NCBI RefSeq assembly: GCF_000153305.1
Contig: NZ_CH724107.1
Coordinates: 2,077,117-2,141,116, forward strand
Direction: 5' to 3'
Length of the DNA stretch: 64,000 bases
DNA from: Oceanicola granulosus HTCC2516
GTDB taxonomy: Bacteria; Pseudomonadota; Alphaproteobacteria; Rhodobacterales; Rhodobacteraceae
The translations under genes were made by a program, and so were the position numbers. The notes below the pieces were generated by a model. It searched no databases and had not been told where the DNA came from. It was given only the letters and a program-made list of their open reading frames with translations. Below are positions 1 through 7,443 of this stretch, in pieces. Numbering within the stretch: position 1 is the first letter of the stretch; each line of letters begins with the position of its first letter.

Positions 1-18
1 CCCCCGTTGTCGGCCAGC

Positions 19-41
19 GTAGGCCGGGCTTCAGCCCGGCC
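19..41. repeat. Dispersed intergenic palindrome, copy 1
   Basis: A 9-bp perfect inverted repeat, GGCCGGGCT / AGCCCGGCC with a 2-nt loop, preceded by GTA. The same 23-nt unit occurs in inverted orientation at 22850-22872 and, one base shorter, at 30897-30918. It lies just past the stop of the small secreted protein gene on the minus strand. It may act as a transcript-end hairpin or as a REP-like element; no U-run follows it. Confidence 0.7.
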
Positions 42-49
42 CGCGCCGC

Positions 50-340
50 TCAGTTCATCGAGACCAGCATGAACGGGCAGCTGCGGCGCGCGTTGGTCAG
101 GCCGGCATGGGCGCCGTTCATGATGAGGTGCCACGTCGGCGCGTAGCCCGGCGCGTGGGCGCGGGAGTAGGAGCAGCCGTTGGCCGGGTTGGTCCAGCTT
201 CGCGCGGTGTAGCTCGCGGGCGGGCCGGCCTCGTAGCCGGTGCCGGCCGGCATCATGCCGGTCGACTGGGCGACGGCCGGCGCGGCGAAGGCGGCGATGG
301 CGAGGGTCGCCGCGATGGCGAGGGAGGATTTCAGGGGCAT
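50..340 (-). CDS. Small secreted protein of unknown function
   Basis: A 96-residue protein. The start at 340 is chosen because it gives a clean Sec signal peptide (MPLKSSLAIAATLAIAAF, cleavage likely after APAVAQ near residue 25); upstream in-frame sequence is Arg-rich and not protein-like. The mature part has two cysteines (in NGCSYS and RRSCPF) that could form one disulfide, plus aromatic residues around PTWHL. No family is recognised. The gene is divergent from dapD, with a 188-nt gap. Export to the periplasm is inferred from the signal peptide only. Confidence 0.6.
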   Translation of the reverse strand: MPLKSSLAIAATLAIAAFAAPAVAQSTGMMPAGTGYEAGPPASYTARSWTNPANGCSYSRAHAPGYAPTWHLIMNGAHAGLTNARRSCPFMLVSMN

Positions 341-528
341 CTGGTGCGGTCTCCGGTTGGCGTTGATGCTCCCCGAAGACCAGATCCGCGCGGCAATATG
401 GTGCAAGCGGCGTGGCGGCATCTTGGCACTTGCCGCGATCTTTCCCCGTCCGCCGCGCCGGGCTCGCGTTGCGTCACCGCCCGTTTGGAGGCAAAAGGCG
501 CGCCAGCAGACCACAGGAGCGCGCCGCC

Positions 529-1353
529 ATGTCCAACGACCAGCTCGAAGCCGCCATCGAGGCCGCTTGGGAGACCCGCGACCAGATCACGCCCGCCACC
601 GGCGGCGAGACCCGCGAAGCCATCCAGGACACGCTGAACGCGCTCGATTCGGGCCAGCTGCGCGTCGCCGAGAAGCGCGGCGACGACTGGCACGTGAACC
701 AGTGGGCCAAGAAGGCGGTGCTGCTGGGCTTCCGCATCAAAGACATGGAGATCCAGCATGGCGGCCCGCAGGGCGGCGGCTGGTGGGACAAGGTCGACAG
801 CAAGTTCGCCGGCTGGGGCGAGAACGCCTGGCGCGCGGCGGGCTTTCGCGCGGTGCCCAACTGCGTGGTGCGCAAGTCGGCCTACATCGCGCCCGGCGTG
901 GTGCTGATGCCCTCCTTCGTCAACCTCGGCGCCTATGTCGACGAGGGCACGATGGTCGACACCTGGGCGACGGTCGGCTCCTGCGCCCAGATCGGCAAGG
1001 GCGTGCACCTGTCGGGCGGCGTCGGGATCGGCGGCGTGCTCGAGCCGATGCAGGCCGGGCCGACGATCATCGAGGACAACTGCTTCATCGGCGCCCGCTC
1101 GGAGGTGGTCGAGGGGGTGATCGTGCGCGAGGGCTCGGTGCTCGGGATGGGCGTCTACATTGGCCAGTCGACCAAGATCGTCGACCGCGAGAGCGGCGAG
1201 GTCTTCTACGGCGAAGTGCCCCCCTACTCTGTCGTCGTCTCCGGCACGATGCCCTCGAAGAACGGCGTGCACCTCTATTGCGCGGTCATCGTGAAACGCG
1301 TCGACGAGCGCACCCGCTCGAAGACCGGGATCAACGAACTGCTCCGCGACTGA
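529..1353 (+). CDS. dapD: 2,3,4,5-tetrahydropyridine-2,6-dicarboxylate N-succinyltransferase
   Basis: DapD (EC 2.3.1.117) succinylates tetrahydrodipicolinate with succinyl-CoA in the lysine/diaminopimelate pathway, in the cytoplasm. The 274-residue protein has the family's usual length. An N-terminal helical part (about 1-100) is followed by left-handed beta-helix hexapeptide repeats (about 110-215: [48 protein letters not shown]) and the C-terminal [16 protein letters not shown] segment. The start at MSNDQLEAA is set by GGAG at 516-519, 9 nt upstream. dapB, from the same pathway, lies 4.6 kb downstream on the same strand. Confidence 0.96.
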   Translation: MSNDQLEAAIEAAWETRDQITPATGGETREAIQDTLNALDSGQLRVAEKRGDDWHVNQWAKKAVLLGFRIKDMEIQHGGPQGGGWWDKVDSKFAGWGENAWRAAGFRAVPNCVVRKSAYIAPGVVLMPSFVNLGAYVDEGTMVDTWATVGSCAQIGKGVHLSGGVGIGGVLEPMQAGPTIIEDNCFIGARSEVVEGVIVREGSVLGMGVYIGQSTKIVDRESGEVFYGEVPPYSVVVSGTMPSKNGVHLYCAVIVKRVDERTRSKTGINELLRD

Positions 1354-1511
1354 GCCGCTCCGGCACGCGCAAATCCTTCTGGCTGCGTGAATTTGTGGCG
1401 GCAACGCCACAGATGCGCTATGTCGGTTGACGCAAGGAACCCCGACCGAGCTGCCGCTGTTGTGCGTCAGAAGCCGGGGGGTCCGGCGGGAAACTGGAGA
1501 GGGATTGCGAG

Positions 1512-1766
1512 ATGAACGGAGTAGGTTGGCTCATGGCCATCATCATCGGCGGCATCGCCGGGTGGTTGGCCGAGAAATTCATGAAGTCCGACATGGGCGT
1601 CCTGATGAACATCATCCTCGGCATCGTCGGGGCGATCGTGTTCAACTTCCTCGCCGCCCTGATCTTCGACTTCGAGACCGCCGGCTGGATCGGCTCTCTC
1701 ATCGCCGGCTTCATCGGCGCCTGCCTGCTGATCTGGCTCGCGCGCCTGATCAAGGGCCGCACCTGA
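1512..1766 (+). CDS. GlsB/YeaQ/YmgE family membrane protein, copy 1
   Basis: An 84-residue integral membrane protein with three hydrophobic segments (about 5-22, 30-50, 58-78) separated by Gly-rich turns (GGIAGWLAEKFM, ILGIVGAIV, LIAGFIGACLLIW). This matches the transglycosylase-associated GlsB/YeaQ family, often linked to stress but of unknown biochemistry. A purine-rich GGAGAGGGA precedes the ATG. A shorter paralogue starts 67 nt downstream on the same strand, so the two look like a tandem duplication, probably co-transcribed. Confidence 0.85.
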   Translation: MNGVGWLMAIIIGGIAGWLAEKFMKSDMGVLMNIILGIVGAIVFNFLAALIFDFETAGWIGSLIAGFIGACLLIWLARLIKGRT

Positions 1767-1833
1767 CGCCAGGCCGGGCGACAGACCGGGTGGTCCGCGG
1801 CAGCGGGCCGCCCCGCGAACTCAGGGAGACGGC

Positions 1834-2076
1834 ATGGGACTCGGTTTCTTCGGCTCGATCATCGTCGGCGGCCTCGCCGGGTGGATCGCCTCCAAAATCA
1901 TGAAGGCCAGGACCGGTATCTTCCTCAACATCCTGCTCGGCATCTTCGGCGCCCTCGTCCTCAACGCGTTGCTGCGGATGCTCGGCATCTACACCGAGGA
2001 GGCGTGGCTCACGCAGCTCATCGTCGGCGCCGCGGGCGCGAGCCTGCTGATCTGGATAGGGCGCAGGTTCCGCTAG
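1834..2076 (+). CDS. GlsB/YeaQ/YmgE family membrane protein, copy 2
   Basis: An 80-residue paralogue of the preceding gene with the same three-segment plan (FFGSIIVGGLAGWIASKIM, IFLNILLGIFGALVLNALL, LIVGAAGASLLIWIGRRF). The order of Gly-rich turns and the final LLIW motif match copy 1. GGAG lies 5 nt before the ATG. Family membership is well supported by pattern; function (envelope stress) is only known as a general association for the family. Confidence 0.85.
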   Translation: MGLGFFGSIIVGGLAGWIASKIMKARTGIFLNILLGIFGALVLNALLRMLGIYTEEAWLTQLIVGAAGASLLIWIGRRFR

Positions 2077-2113
2077 CCCTTGACGCCGCGCCCGCCCGGC
2101 AACAGGAGAGGGC

Positions 2114-2422
2114 ATGGCCCAATCCGTCTACACCCTCCTCGTCGAAGTCGGCCGCAAGTCGGGCGACGGCCTGCCCAAGGACGCCACCGGCGCGGCGCTG
2201 ATGTGCTATGCCAGCGGCGTGGACGAGGCCGAGGCCGTGCGCGAGACGGTCGCCGTGCTCAAGCAGGCCGACCTGAACCCGCTCGAGGTCTCTGGCTACG
2301 GCACCCTCGAGGAGCGTCTCGCAGAAGGGCACGACATCGAAAATGACGAGCGTGCCCTGATGGACCGCGCCCGCGACGAGAACAGCGTCATCATCGCCCA
2401 GATGACCCCCTTCTACGACTGA
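2114..2422 (+). CDS. Conserved small protein, function unknown
   Basis: A 102-residue soluble acidic protein with no signal peptide or membrane segment. It begins with a beta-alpha-like stretch (VYTLLVEVGRKSGDGLPKDATGAALMCYASGVDEAEAVRETVAVLKQA) and ends in MTPFYD. The alternating pattern suggests a small alpha/beta fold handling a two-step duplication, but I do not recognise the family with certainty. GGAG at 2105-2108 precedes the ATG. It follows the two membrane-protein genes closely (37 nt) and may share their transcript. Confidence 0.75.
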   Translation: MAQSVYTLLVEVGRKSGDGLPKDATGAALMCYASGVDEAEAVRETVAVLKQADLNPLEVSGYGTLEERLAEGHDIENDERALMDRARDENSVIIAQMTPFYD

Positions 2423-2430
2423 CGCGCCCC

Positions 2431-2456
2431 GTAGGGTGCGCATTCATAGCGCACCC
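2431..2456. repeat. GTAGGGTGCGC-type palindrome
   Basis: GGGTGCGC (2434-2441) and GCGCACCC (2449-2456) form a perfect 8-bp inverted repeat around ATTCATA, preceded by GTA. It sits 8 nt after the stop of the small gene ending at 2422 and just before the rpsO terminator. Its GTA-plus-stem design resembles the palindrome at 19-41 but the stem sequence differs. It may end the upstream transcript. Confidence 0.6.
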
Positions 2457-2485
2457 CCCCGCGCACCACCAGAAACCAACCAACG

Positions 2486-2510
2486 AAAAAGGGGCCGCTC
2501 CCGCGACCCC
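2486..2510 (-). terminator. Intrinsic terminator of rpsO
   Basis: Read on the minus strand, GGGGTCGC, loop GGGA, GCGGCCCC forms an 8-bp stem with one T-G pair, immediately followed by TTTTT. It starts 24 nt after the rpsO stop codon. Stem plus U-run is the classical Rho-independent arrangement. Confidence 0.85.
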
Positions 2511-2533
2511 TTCCCCATCGTCTCTGCCGGCGC

Positions 2534-2803
2534 TCAGCGGCGGATGCCGAGGCGCTTGATGAGGTCGCGGTAACGCGGCTCGTCGTTCGCCTTGAGGTAG
2601 TCGAGCAGCTTGCGGCGGTGGGCCACCATCTTGAGGAGACCACGGCGGCCGTGGTTGTCCTTCTTGTGGGTCTTGAAGTGCTCGGTCAGCGTCGAGATCC
2701 GCGAGGTCATGATGGCGACCTGCACCTCGGGCGAACCGGTGTCGCCGTCCTTGGTGCCGTATTCCTTGATCAGGCGGGTCTTTTCTTCGGGCGTGATCGA
2801 CAT
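2534..2803 (-). CDS. rpsO: 30S ribosomal protein S15
   Basis: S15 binds the central domain of 16S rRNA early in 30S assembly. The 89-residue length is exactly typical. Family signatures are present: [35 protein letters not shown] and [31 protein letters not shown] precedes the ATG with good spacing. It lies in the truB-rpsO neighbourhood common in bacteria, here interrupted by two small genes. The 142-nt upstream gap could hold the S15 autoregulatory leader known in other bacteria, but I cannot assign a structure by eye. Confidence 0.98.
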   Translation of the reverse strand: MSITPEEKTRLIKEYGTKDGDTGSPEVQVAIMTSRISTLTEHFKTHKKDNHGRRGLLKMVAHRRKLLDYLKANDEPRYRDLIKRLGIRR

Positions 2804-2945
2804 CGGGGTCTCCTTCAGGGTCAGAGGTCATGGCACAAGCCGGGATGTCGTCCAGCAGGGCCCTTGGAGTCTCCGGGCGGCGGGTCCGACCGGAAGGCTG
2901 CCCCATAGTCGATGCCGGCGCGGATGAAAAGGGTGGAATCGCCGC

Positions 2946-3473
2946 TCAGGCGTCGGGCCACGCCTCGGGCTGCACGTGATAGCCGATGTAGAGCGGGTGC
3001 TTGGGGTGCCCGGCCTTGCTGAGCCCGAGATGGTGGAGCGGCCGCCCCGTCGCGCGCAGCAGCCGCTCGACCTCCGGCCCCCGGTCGCGGTGGGCGCCGT
3101 GGGTGCCCCAGGCGCAGACGATGCGATCGTCGCCGCCCCGGATCCAGCGCGCGGCGCTGTCCTCGATGGCGGCGTCGTTGCCCGGCCCGACGGGATCGTC
3201 CACCGCGCGCATCACCTTCGGGTCGGTGGCGCGGAAGGCGAAGATGTTGGTCACCCGGAACGCGCCGAAGCCCAGCGCCCGTGCCCGCCGCTCGCAGCGC
3301 TCGACGGTCGGGTCGTTCTGGATCTCCGTGGCGGTGGAGGGGTTCAGCATCACGAACAGCGCCCGCGCGCCGGCCGGATCCCAGGTGCGGGTGAGGAGGT
3401 AGCGATAGGCTTCGCAGGGCGAGTAGACGGCCACCGAGGCGGCGTCGCCCTTCTGGTGCAGGCGCTCGATCAT
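2946..3473 (-). CDS. DUF1643 family protein
   Basis: A 175-residue protein with DUF1643 hallmarks: LLTRTWDPAGARALFVMLNPSTA near the N-terminus, NDPTVERCERRA, FRVTNIFAFRATDP, and IVCAWGTHG. The biochemical function of the family is unknown to me; the layout suggests a nucleotide-hydrolase or glycosylase-like alpha/beta fold, which is speculation. No convincing Shine-Dalgarno is seen before the ATG at 3473. It lies between truB and rpsO, on their strand, but the 59-residue gene at 3588 on the plus strand separates it from truB. Confidence 0.85.
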   Translation of the reverse strand: MIERLHQKGDAASVAVYSPCEAYRYLLTRTWDPAGARALFVMLNPSTATEIQNDPTVERCERRARALGFGAFRVTNIFAFRATDPKVMRAVDDPVGPGNDAAIEDSAARWIRGGDDRIVCAWGTHGAHRDRGPEVERLLRATGRPLHHLGLSKAGHPKHPLYIGYHVQPEAWPDA

Positions 3474-3587
3474 GGGCGCGGTCTAGCCCGGCGGCGGGCA
3501 GGGCGAAAGGCGCTTGATCTAAAGTCCACTTGAGAAATTACCAAGGGAGGGTCGAAGCGCGAATCACACCTAGAAAGGATCACCGAC

Positions 3588-3767
3588 ATGTTCTCCCGCC
3601 GCCGCCCCGCCTCCCTTGCCAGCCGCCTCGAAGACGAGCTGCAGGCCCTGTGCAACCGCGCCCAGATCGAGCGCCTCGCGCTGCCCCGCCGGGTCCGCAA
3701 GGACATCGGCCTGGATTGCGACTGCACCGACCTGCGCCCGCCGCACCATCCGCTGCCGTTCGTCTGA
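3588..3767 (+). CDS. Small DUF1127-like protein
   Basis: A 59-residue basic protein starting MFSRRRPASLASRLEDELQA. Its middle, LPRRVRKDIGLDCDC, resembles the LSDRLLRDIGL core of DUF1127 (YjiS-like) proteins, some of which bind RNA or affect phosphate and carbon metabolism in Rhodobacteraceae and Agrobacterium. A strong AGAAAGGA ribosome site lies 7 nt before the ATG, and coding-type third positions persist to the stop. It converges with truB, whose stop is 2 nt away. Family assignment is tentative; the unusual C-terminal CDCTDLRPPHHPLP is not typical. Confidence 0.65.
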   Translation: MFSRRRPASLASRLEDELQALCNRAQIERLALPRRVRKDIGLDCDCTDLRPPHHPLPFV

Positions 3768-3769
3768 GG

Positions 3770-4675
3770 CTAGAGCTGGAACACCCGGACCGGGTGCAGC
3801 TCACCGCCCTTGTAGCGGCCGACGGCGAGGGGCCGGCCGTCGTGGCTGGCCCAGCATTCCTCGCCGTACTCCAGCCCCGCGGCGATGACCGTCGCGGGGT
3901 TGCCGTTCTTCAGCCGGCCCACGCTCTCGGCCGGGCAGCGCACCTCGGGCAGCTCGGCGAGCGCGACCTCCAGCGGCAGCAGCAGCCCGTCGAGCTCGTC
4001 GCTGCCGGCCAGCGATTCGACCCGCTCCAGCGTCACCGCGTCCTCGAGCTCGAACGGGCCCGACCAGAGCCGGCGCAGGGTGAGGACGTGCCCGAGACAG
4101 CCCAGCACTCGGCCGAGGTCGCGGGCGATGGCGCGCACGTAGCCGCCCTTGCCGCAGGTCATCTCGAGCTCGGCGAGGTCGGGCTCGGGCCGGTCGGTCA
4201 GCACCAGTTCCTCGACCCAGAGCGGCCGCCCCTCCACTTCGAATTCCTCGCCGGCCCGGGCGCGCTTGTAGGCGCGCTCGCCGTCGATCTTCACCGCCGA
4301 GAAGGCCGGCGGCACCTGGATGATCTCGCCCACGAACCGGCCGAGCGCGTCCTTGATCTCGTCGTCCGAGGGCCGGCCTTCGGCCTCCTTCACCACCGCG
4401 CCCTCGGCGTCGTCGGTGTTGGTCTCGGCGCCGAAGCGGACGGTGAAGGCGTAGGCCTTCATCGCTTCGGTGACGTAGGGAATGGTCTTGGTCGCCTCGC
4501 CGAAGGCGATGGCGAGGATACCCGTCGCGGCCGGGTCGAGCGTGCCGGCATGGCCAGCCTTCCTGGCGTCGAACGCGCGGCGGACGCGGTTGACGACGGT
4601 GGTCGAGGTCAGGCCCGCGGGCTTGTCGACGATCAGCCAGCCGGAAATGTCGCGTCCCTTGCGGCGCCGTGCCAT
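3770..4675 (-). CDS. truB: tRNA pseudouridine(55) synthase
   Basis: TruB converts U55 of the T-loop of tRNAs to pseudouridine. The 301-residue protein has the nucleotide-binding [14 protein letters not shown], the catalytic-Asp motif [14 protein letters not shown], and the KTYxFTV-like [10 protein letters not shown] and [12 protein letters not shown] segments. The start at MARRRKGRD is set by AAGGAGAG 5 nt upstream; longer in-frame forms have no site. It lies downstream of rbfA and a DUF2233 gene on the same strand, in a translation-related cluster. Confidence 0.97.
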   Translation of the reverse strand: MARRRKGRDISGWLIVDKPAGLTSTTVVNRVRRAFDARKAGHAGTLDPAATGILAIAFGEATKTIPYVTEAMKAYAFTVRFGAETNTDDAEGAVVKEAEGRPSDDEIKDALGRFVGEIIQVPPAFSAVKIDGERAYKRARAGEEFEVEGRPLWVEELVLTDRPEPDLAELEMTCGKGGYVRAIARDLGRVLGCLGHVLTLRRLWSGPFELEDAVTLERVESLAGSDELDGLLLPLEVALAELPEVRCPAESVGRLKNGNPATVIAAGLEYGEECWASHDGRPLAVGRYKGGELHPVRVFQL

Positions 4676-4706
4676 GAAGCTCTCCTTGCCCAGAAAGGGC
4701 GGGGTG

Positions 4707-5441
4707 CTAGCCGCCGTGCCCGGCCTCGTCAAGCACGCCGACGACCGGCCCCATCGCCCACCCCACATCGGAGCGGCCGACGCCCGGCGCGTGCAGCCGG
4801 CTGACCTTGCCGTCGAAGTAAAGCGCCTGCGGCAGGTCGAGCCGGTCGCGGAACAGGGTGGCGAAATCGTGGAAGTTGACGACGCCGTCGGAGATCGCGA
4901 ACACCACCCGGCTGCCGTCGTCGGAGGTACCGACGCCGTTGCGGATGTGGCGGCTGTCGGAGCCTTCGATGAAGCGCGGATGCAGCGCGCCGTCGATCAC
5001 CAGCATCGGCCCCGACTGGGTGGCGTGGCGGCAGTCGGGCGCTTCGTCGAGGTAGAGACCGGTCTCGTAGACCCGCGCGCTGTCGTTGCGGATGCAGAAG
5101 ATGCCGTTGGGCAGCATCCCGAAGTTGCCCGGCCCGGCGTTCGGGATCACCCGCATGACCTCCTCGCCGTCCTCGACGTAGTGGCCGACGGGCGAGTGGT
5201 CGCGGTGGTACATCCCGGCGTTCATCGCGAAGCTCAGCGGGCCGAGATCGTCCTCGATCGCGCCGAACGAGCCGTAGGTCGCGCCGGACTCGTCGGCGAG
5301 GAACAGCCGCAGCGGCTCCTGCGCCGGGTCGACTTCGCAGATGGTGAAGTCGGTGCCCTGCCACGCGAGGCGCTCGCACTCCACCGCGAGCGCGGGGGAC
5401 GCCAGCAGCGCCAGCGTCAGCGCGGATGCGGTGCGGATCAT
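4707..5441 (-). CDS. Secreted phosphodiester glycosidase family (DUF2233/NAGPA) protein
   Basis: A 244-residue exported protein: signal peptide [19 protein letters not shown], then a DUF2233 domain with [65 protein letters not shown] and an [11 protein letters not shown] region. The family is related to the uncovering enzyme NAGPA, which cleaves phosphodiester-linked sugars; the bacterial substrate is unknown. The ATG overlaps the rbfA stop (ATGA at 5438-5441), so the two are translationally coupled. The role is therefore periplasmic, probably in polysaccharide or cell-wall turnover (inference). Confidence 0.85.
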   Translation of the reverse strand: MIRTASALTLALLASPALAVECERLAWQGTDFTICEVDPAQEPLRLFLADESGATYGSFGAIEDDLGPLSFAMNAGMYHRDHSPVGHYVEDGEEVMRVIPNAGPGNFGMLPNGIFCIRNDSARVYETGLYLDEAPDCRHATQSGPMLVIDGALHPRFIEGSDSRHIRNGVGTSDDGSRVVFAISDGVVNFHDFATLFRDRLDLPQALYFDGKVSRLHAPGVGRSDVGWAMGPVVGVLDEAGHGG

Positions 5442-5860
5442 TCCTCTTCGTCCCGCGCCTCGTCTCCGTCCTCGATGTCCTGGCGCACGCGGGGCTCGTT
5501 GAACATCCGGCGGGTGTCGTCGATCCGGTCGAAGGTCTCGTCGACGCGGAAGCGCAGGTCGGGCGCGAACTTCAGGGTGAGGTTCTTCGACACCGCCCGG
5601 CGCAGCTCGCCCTTGTTGCGCGCCAGCGCCTTGAGCGCGACCTCGACGTCGCGCCCGCCGAGCGGCAGCACGTAGGCCGTCGCGATCTTGAGGTCGGGCG
5701 TGGTCTGGACCTCGCTCACGGTGATCGACATGCCCGTCAGGTCGGGATCGTGGACATCGCCCCGCGCGAGCACGTCGGACAGCGTCCGCCGGATCAGTTC
5801 CCCGACCCTGAGCTGCCTCTGCGACGGGCCGCGGCCCTCATCGAATCTGTTCTTCGCCAT
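5438..5860 (-). CDS. rbfA: 30S ribosome-binding factor A
   Basis: RbfA is a late 30S maturation factor acting on the 5' end of 16S rRNA. The 140-residue protein has the KH-like core ([58 protein letters not shown]) and the alphaproteobacterial [26 protein letters not shown] region, ending in an acidic tail. The start at MAKNRF is chosen by similarity to relatives; an ATG three codons upstream is also possible. It diverges from dapB with 63 nt between the starts. Confidence 0.95.
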   Translation of the reverse strand: MAKNRFDEGRGPSQRQLRVGELIRRTLSDVLARGDVHDPDLTGMSITVSEVQTTPDLKIATAYVLPLGGRDVEVALKALARNKGELRRAVSKNLTLKFAPDLRFRVDETFDRIDDTRRMFNEPRVRQDIEDGDEARDEEE

Positions 5861-5923
5861 GGCGGGCATGTAAGCCCCGTGGGCAGACTTGCCAAGCAGA
5901 CCGCGACGTACGGAGACGACGAC

Positions 5924-6736
5924 ATGAGCGACGAGACCCCCGGAATCGTAGTGACCGGCGTGGCCGGACGGATGGGCCGGATGCTGGTCGAGACCGTCGC
6001 CGCGTCCGACGCCTGCCGCCTCGTCGGCGCGCTGGTGCGGCCCGGCCACGAGTGGGAGGGCCGCGACGTCGGCGAGGCGACGGGCGGCGCGGCGATGGGC
6101 GTGCCGGTGACGTCGGACGCGCTCGAGGCGTTCGCGAAGGCGCAGGCGGTGATCGACTTCACCACCCCCGCGGCGACGGTGGAGTTCGCCGCGCTCGCCG
6201 CGCAGGCACGGGCGACGCACGTGATCGGCACCACCGGCTTCGGCGACGACGACCTCGCCTGCATCGCCGCGGCCGCGCGCCACGCCGTCGTCGTGCGGGC
6301 GGGCAACATGTCGCTCGGGGTCAACCTGCTGGTCGGGCTGACGCGCAAGGTGGCGGCGGCGCTCGGGGAGGAGTTCGACATCGAGATCGTCGAGGCCCAT
6401 CACCGTCACAAGGTCGACGCCCCCTCCGGCACCGCGCTGATGCTCGGCGAAGCCGCGGCAGAGGGTCGCGGGGTGGCCCTGTCGGAGGCCGCCGAGCGCG
6501 GCCGCGACGGGCAGACCGGTCCGCGCGGCGCGGGCGCGATCGGGTTCTCGGCGGTCCGGGGCGGCGACATCGTGGGCGAGCACGATGTTCTGTTCGCCGG
6601 GGCGGGCGAGCGCGTGATGTTGCGCCATGTGGCCACCGATCGGGGGATCTTTGCGCGCGGCGCCGTGCGGGCGGCGCTCTGGGGGCAGGACAAGCGGCCG
6701 GGCGAATACACGATGGCGGACGTGCTCGGGCTCTGA
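5924..6736 (+). CDS. dapB: 4-hydroxy-tetrahydrodipicolinate reductase
   Basis: DapB (EC 1.17.1.8) reduces the dihydrodipicolinate precursor with NAD(P)H in lysine/diaminopimelate synthesis. The 270-residue protein has the Rossmann start [37 protein letters not shown], and the substrate-binding signature [36 protein letters not shown] precedes the ATG. Length and motifs are canonical. dapD is on the same strand upstream but not in the same operon. Confidence 0.97.
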   Translation: MSDETPGIVVTGVAGRMGRMLVETVAASDACRLVGALVRPGHEWEGRDVGEATGGAAMGVPVTSDALEAFAKAQAVIDFTTPAATVEFAALAAQARATHVIGTTGFGDDDLACIAAAARHAVVVRAGNMSLGVNLLVGLTRKVAAALGEEFDIEIVEAHHRHKVDAPSGTALMLGEAAAEGRGVALSEAAERGRDGQTGPRGAGAIGFSAVRGGDIVGEHDVLFAGAGERVMLRHVATDRGIFARGAVRAALWGQDKRPGEYTMADVLGL

Positions 6737-6835
6737 GGGAAGGCAACGGCTTGTCGGTTCACGACAAACTCAGCCGCGGCGGGCGGACCTAGCGGCAGGG
6801 GGCGGGCGTTTTGTGCGCGTACCTGGAGACCCAAG

Positions 6836-7201
6836 ATGACCGGACCCCTCGCCCTGGCCGCGCTGATGGCGCTGCTGCAGCCTCAGCCGGCCGCCGCCGA
6901 CTTCCGCCCGATCGACTCGCGGCGGGTGTTCGTCGCGGAGGTGGCCGACCGCACGCTCATCGCGGCGGTGCTCGGCCTGTCGGTGCGGATGGAGGCGAGC
7001 GGGCGCATCCGGGGCACCGCGCAGGGGCGCGAGGTCGTCGGGCGCTGGACGTGGGAGGGCGGCGAGTTCTGCCGCACCCTGCGCTGGGAGGGCGGCAACT
7101 GGCCGCGCAACTGCCAGCTCGTGGAGATCGACGGCGACAAGGTGCGCCTCACCGCCAACGGCGGCGACGGCAGCTCCGTCGTGTTCAACCTCGGCGACTA
7201 G
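6836..7201 (+). CDS. Small secreted protein of unknown function
   Basis: A 121-residue protein with a signal peptide (MTGPLALAALMALLQPQPAAA, cleavage near residue 21). The mature domain has EASGRIRGTAQGREVVGRWTWEGGEFCRTLRWEGGNWPRNCQLVEIDGDKVRLT. The repeated GxWxWExGxFCR...C pattern looks like a small beta-barrel with one disulfide, as in other dihydrolipoamide-like or lipocalin-like periplasmic proteins, but I do not recognise it. It ends in a CTAG that is shared with the stop of the convergent gene. Confidence 0.75.
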   Translation: MTGPLALAALMALLQPQPAAADFRPIDSRRVFVAEVADRTLIAAVLGLSVRMEASGRIRGTAQGREVVGRWTWEGGEFCRTLRWEGGNWPRNCQLVEIDGDKVRLTANGGDGSSVVFNLGD

Positions 7202-7371
7202 AAGTCGACGGCGATGCCCTTGCGCTCCCAGTCGCCATAGCGGACGGGCTCGGGGCCGTCGCGGCCGCCGAGCTCCGTCGGCAGCGGCGTATCCTGCGCG
7301 GCGCGGCGGCGGGCGGCGGCCTCTTCGAGGGCGCGAAGGGCTTCGGGCGGCAGCTTGTCGGTATCGGTCAT
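7198..7371 (-). CDS. DUF1674 protein (succinate dehydrogenase assembly factor 4-like)
   Basis: A 57-residue protein whose C-terminus carries the DUF1674 signature GGRDGPEPVRYGDWERKGIAVDF. Mitochondrial SDHAF4 (Sdh8) proteins of this family assist flavinated SdhA during complex II assembly; the same role in this bacterium is inferred. The N-terminal half is Ala/Arg-rich and probably disordered. It starts at an ATG 73 nt from the divergent rsmB-like gene. Its TAG stop and that of the convergent secreted-protein gene overlap within the CTAG at 7198-7201. Confidence 0.9.
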   Translation of the reverse strand: MTDTDKLPPEALRALEEAAARRRAAQDTPLPTELGGRDGPEPVRYGDWERKGIAVDF

Positions 7372-7443
7372 CTGGGCGCGGCCTTCTTGTCCGGTATGCT
7401 CTCCTGATATACGCAGCCGCGTTCGCCGAACAAGGAGCACCCG

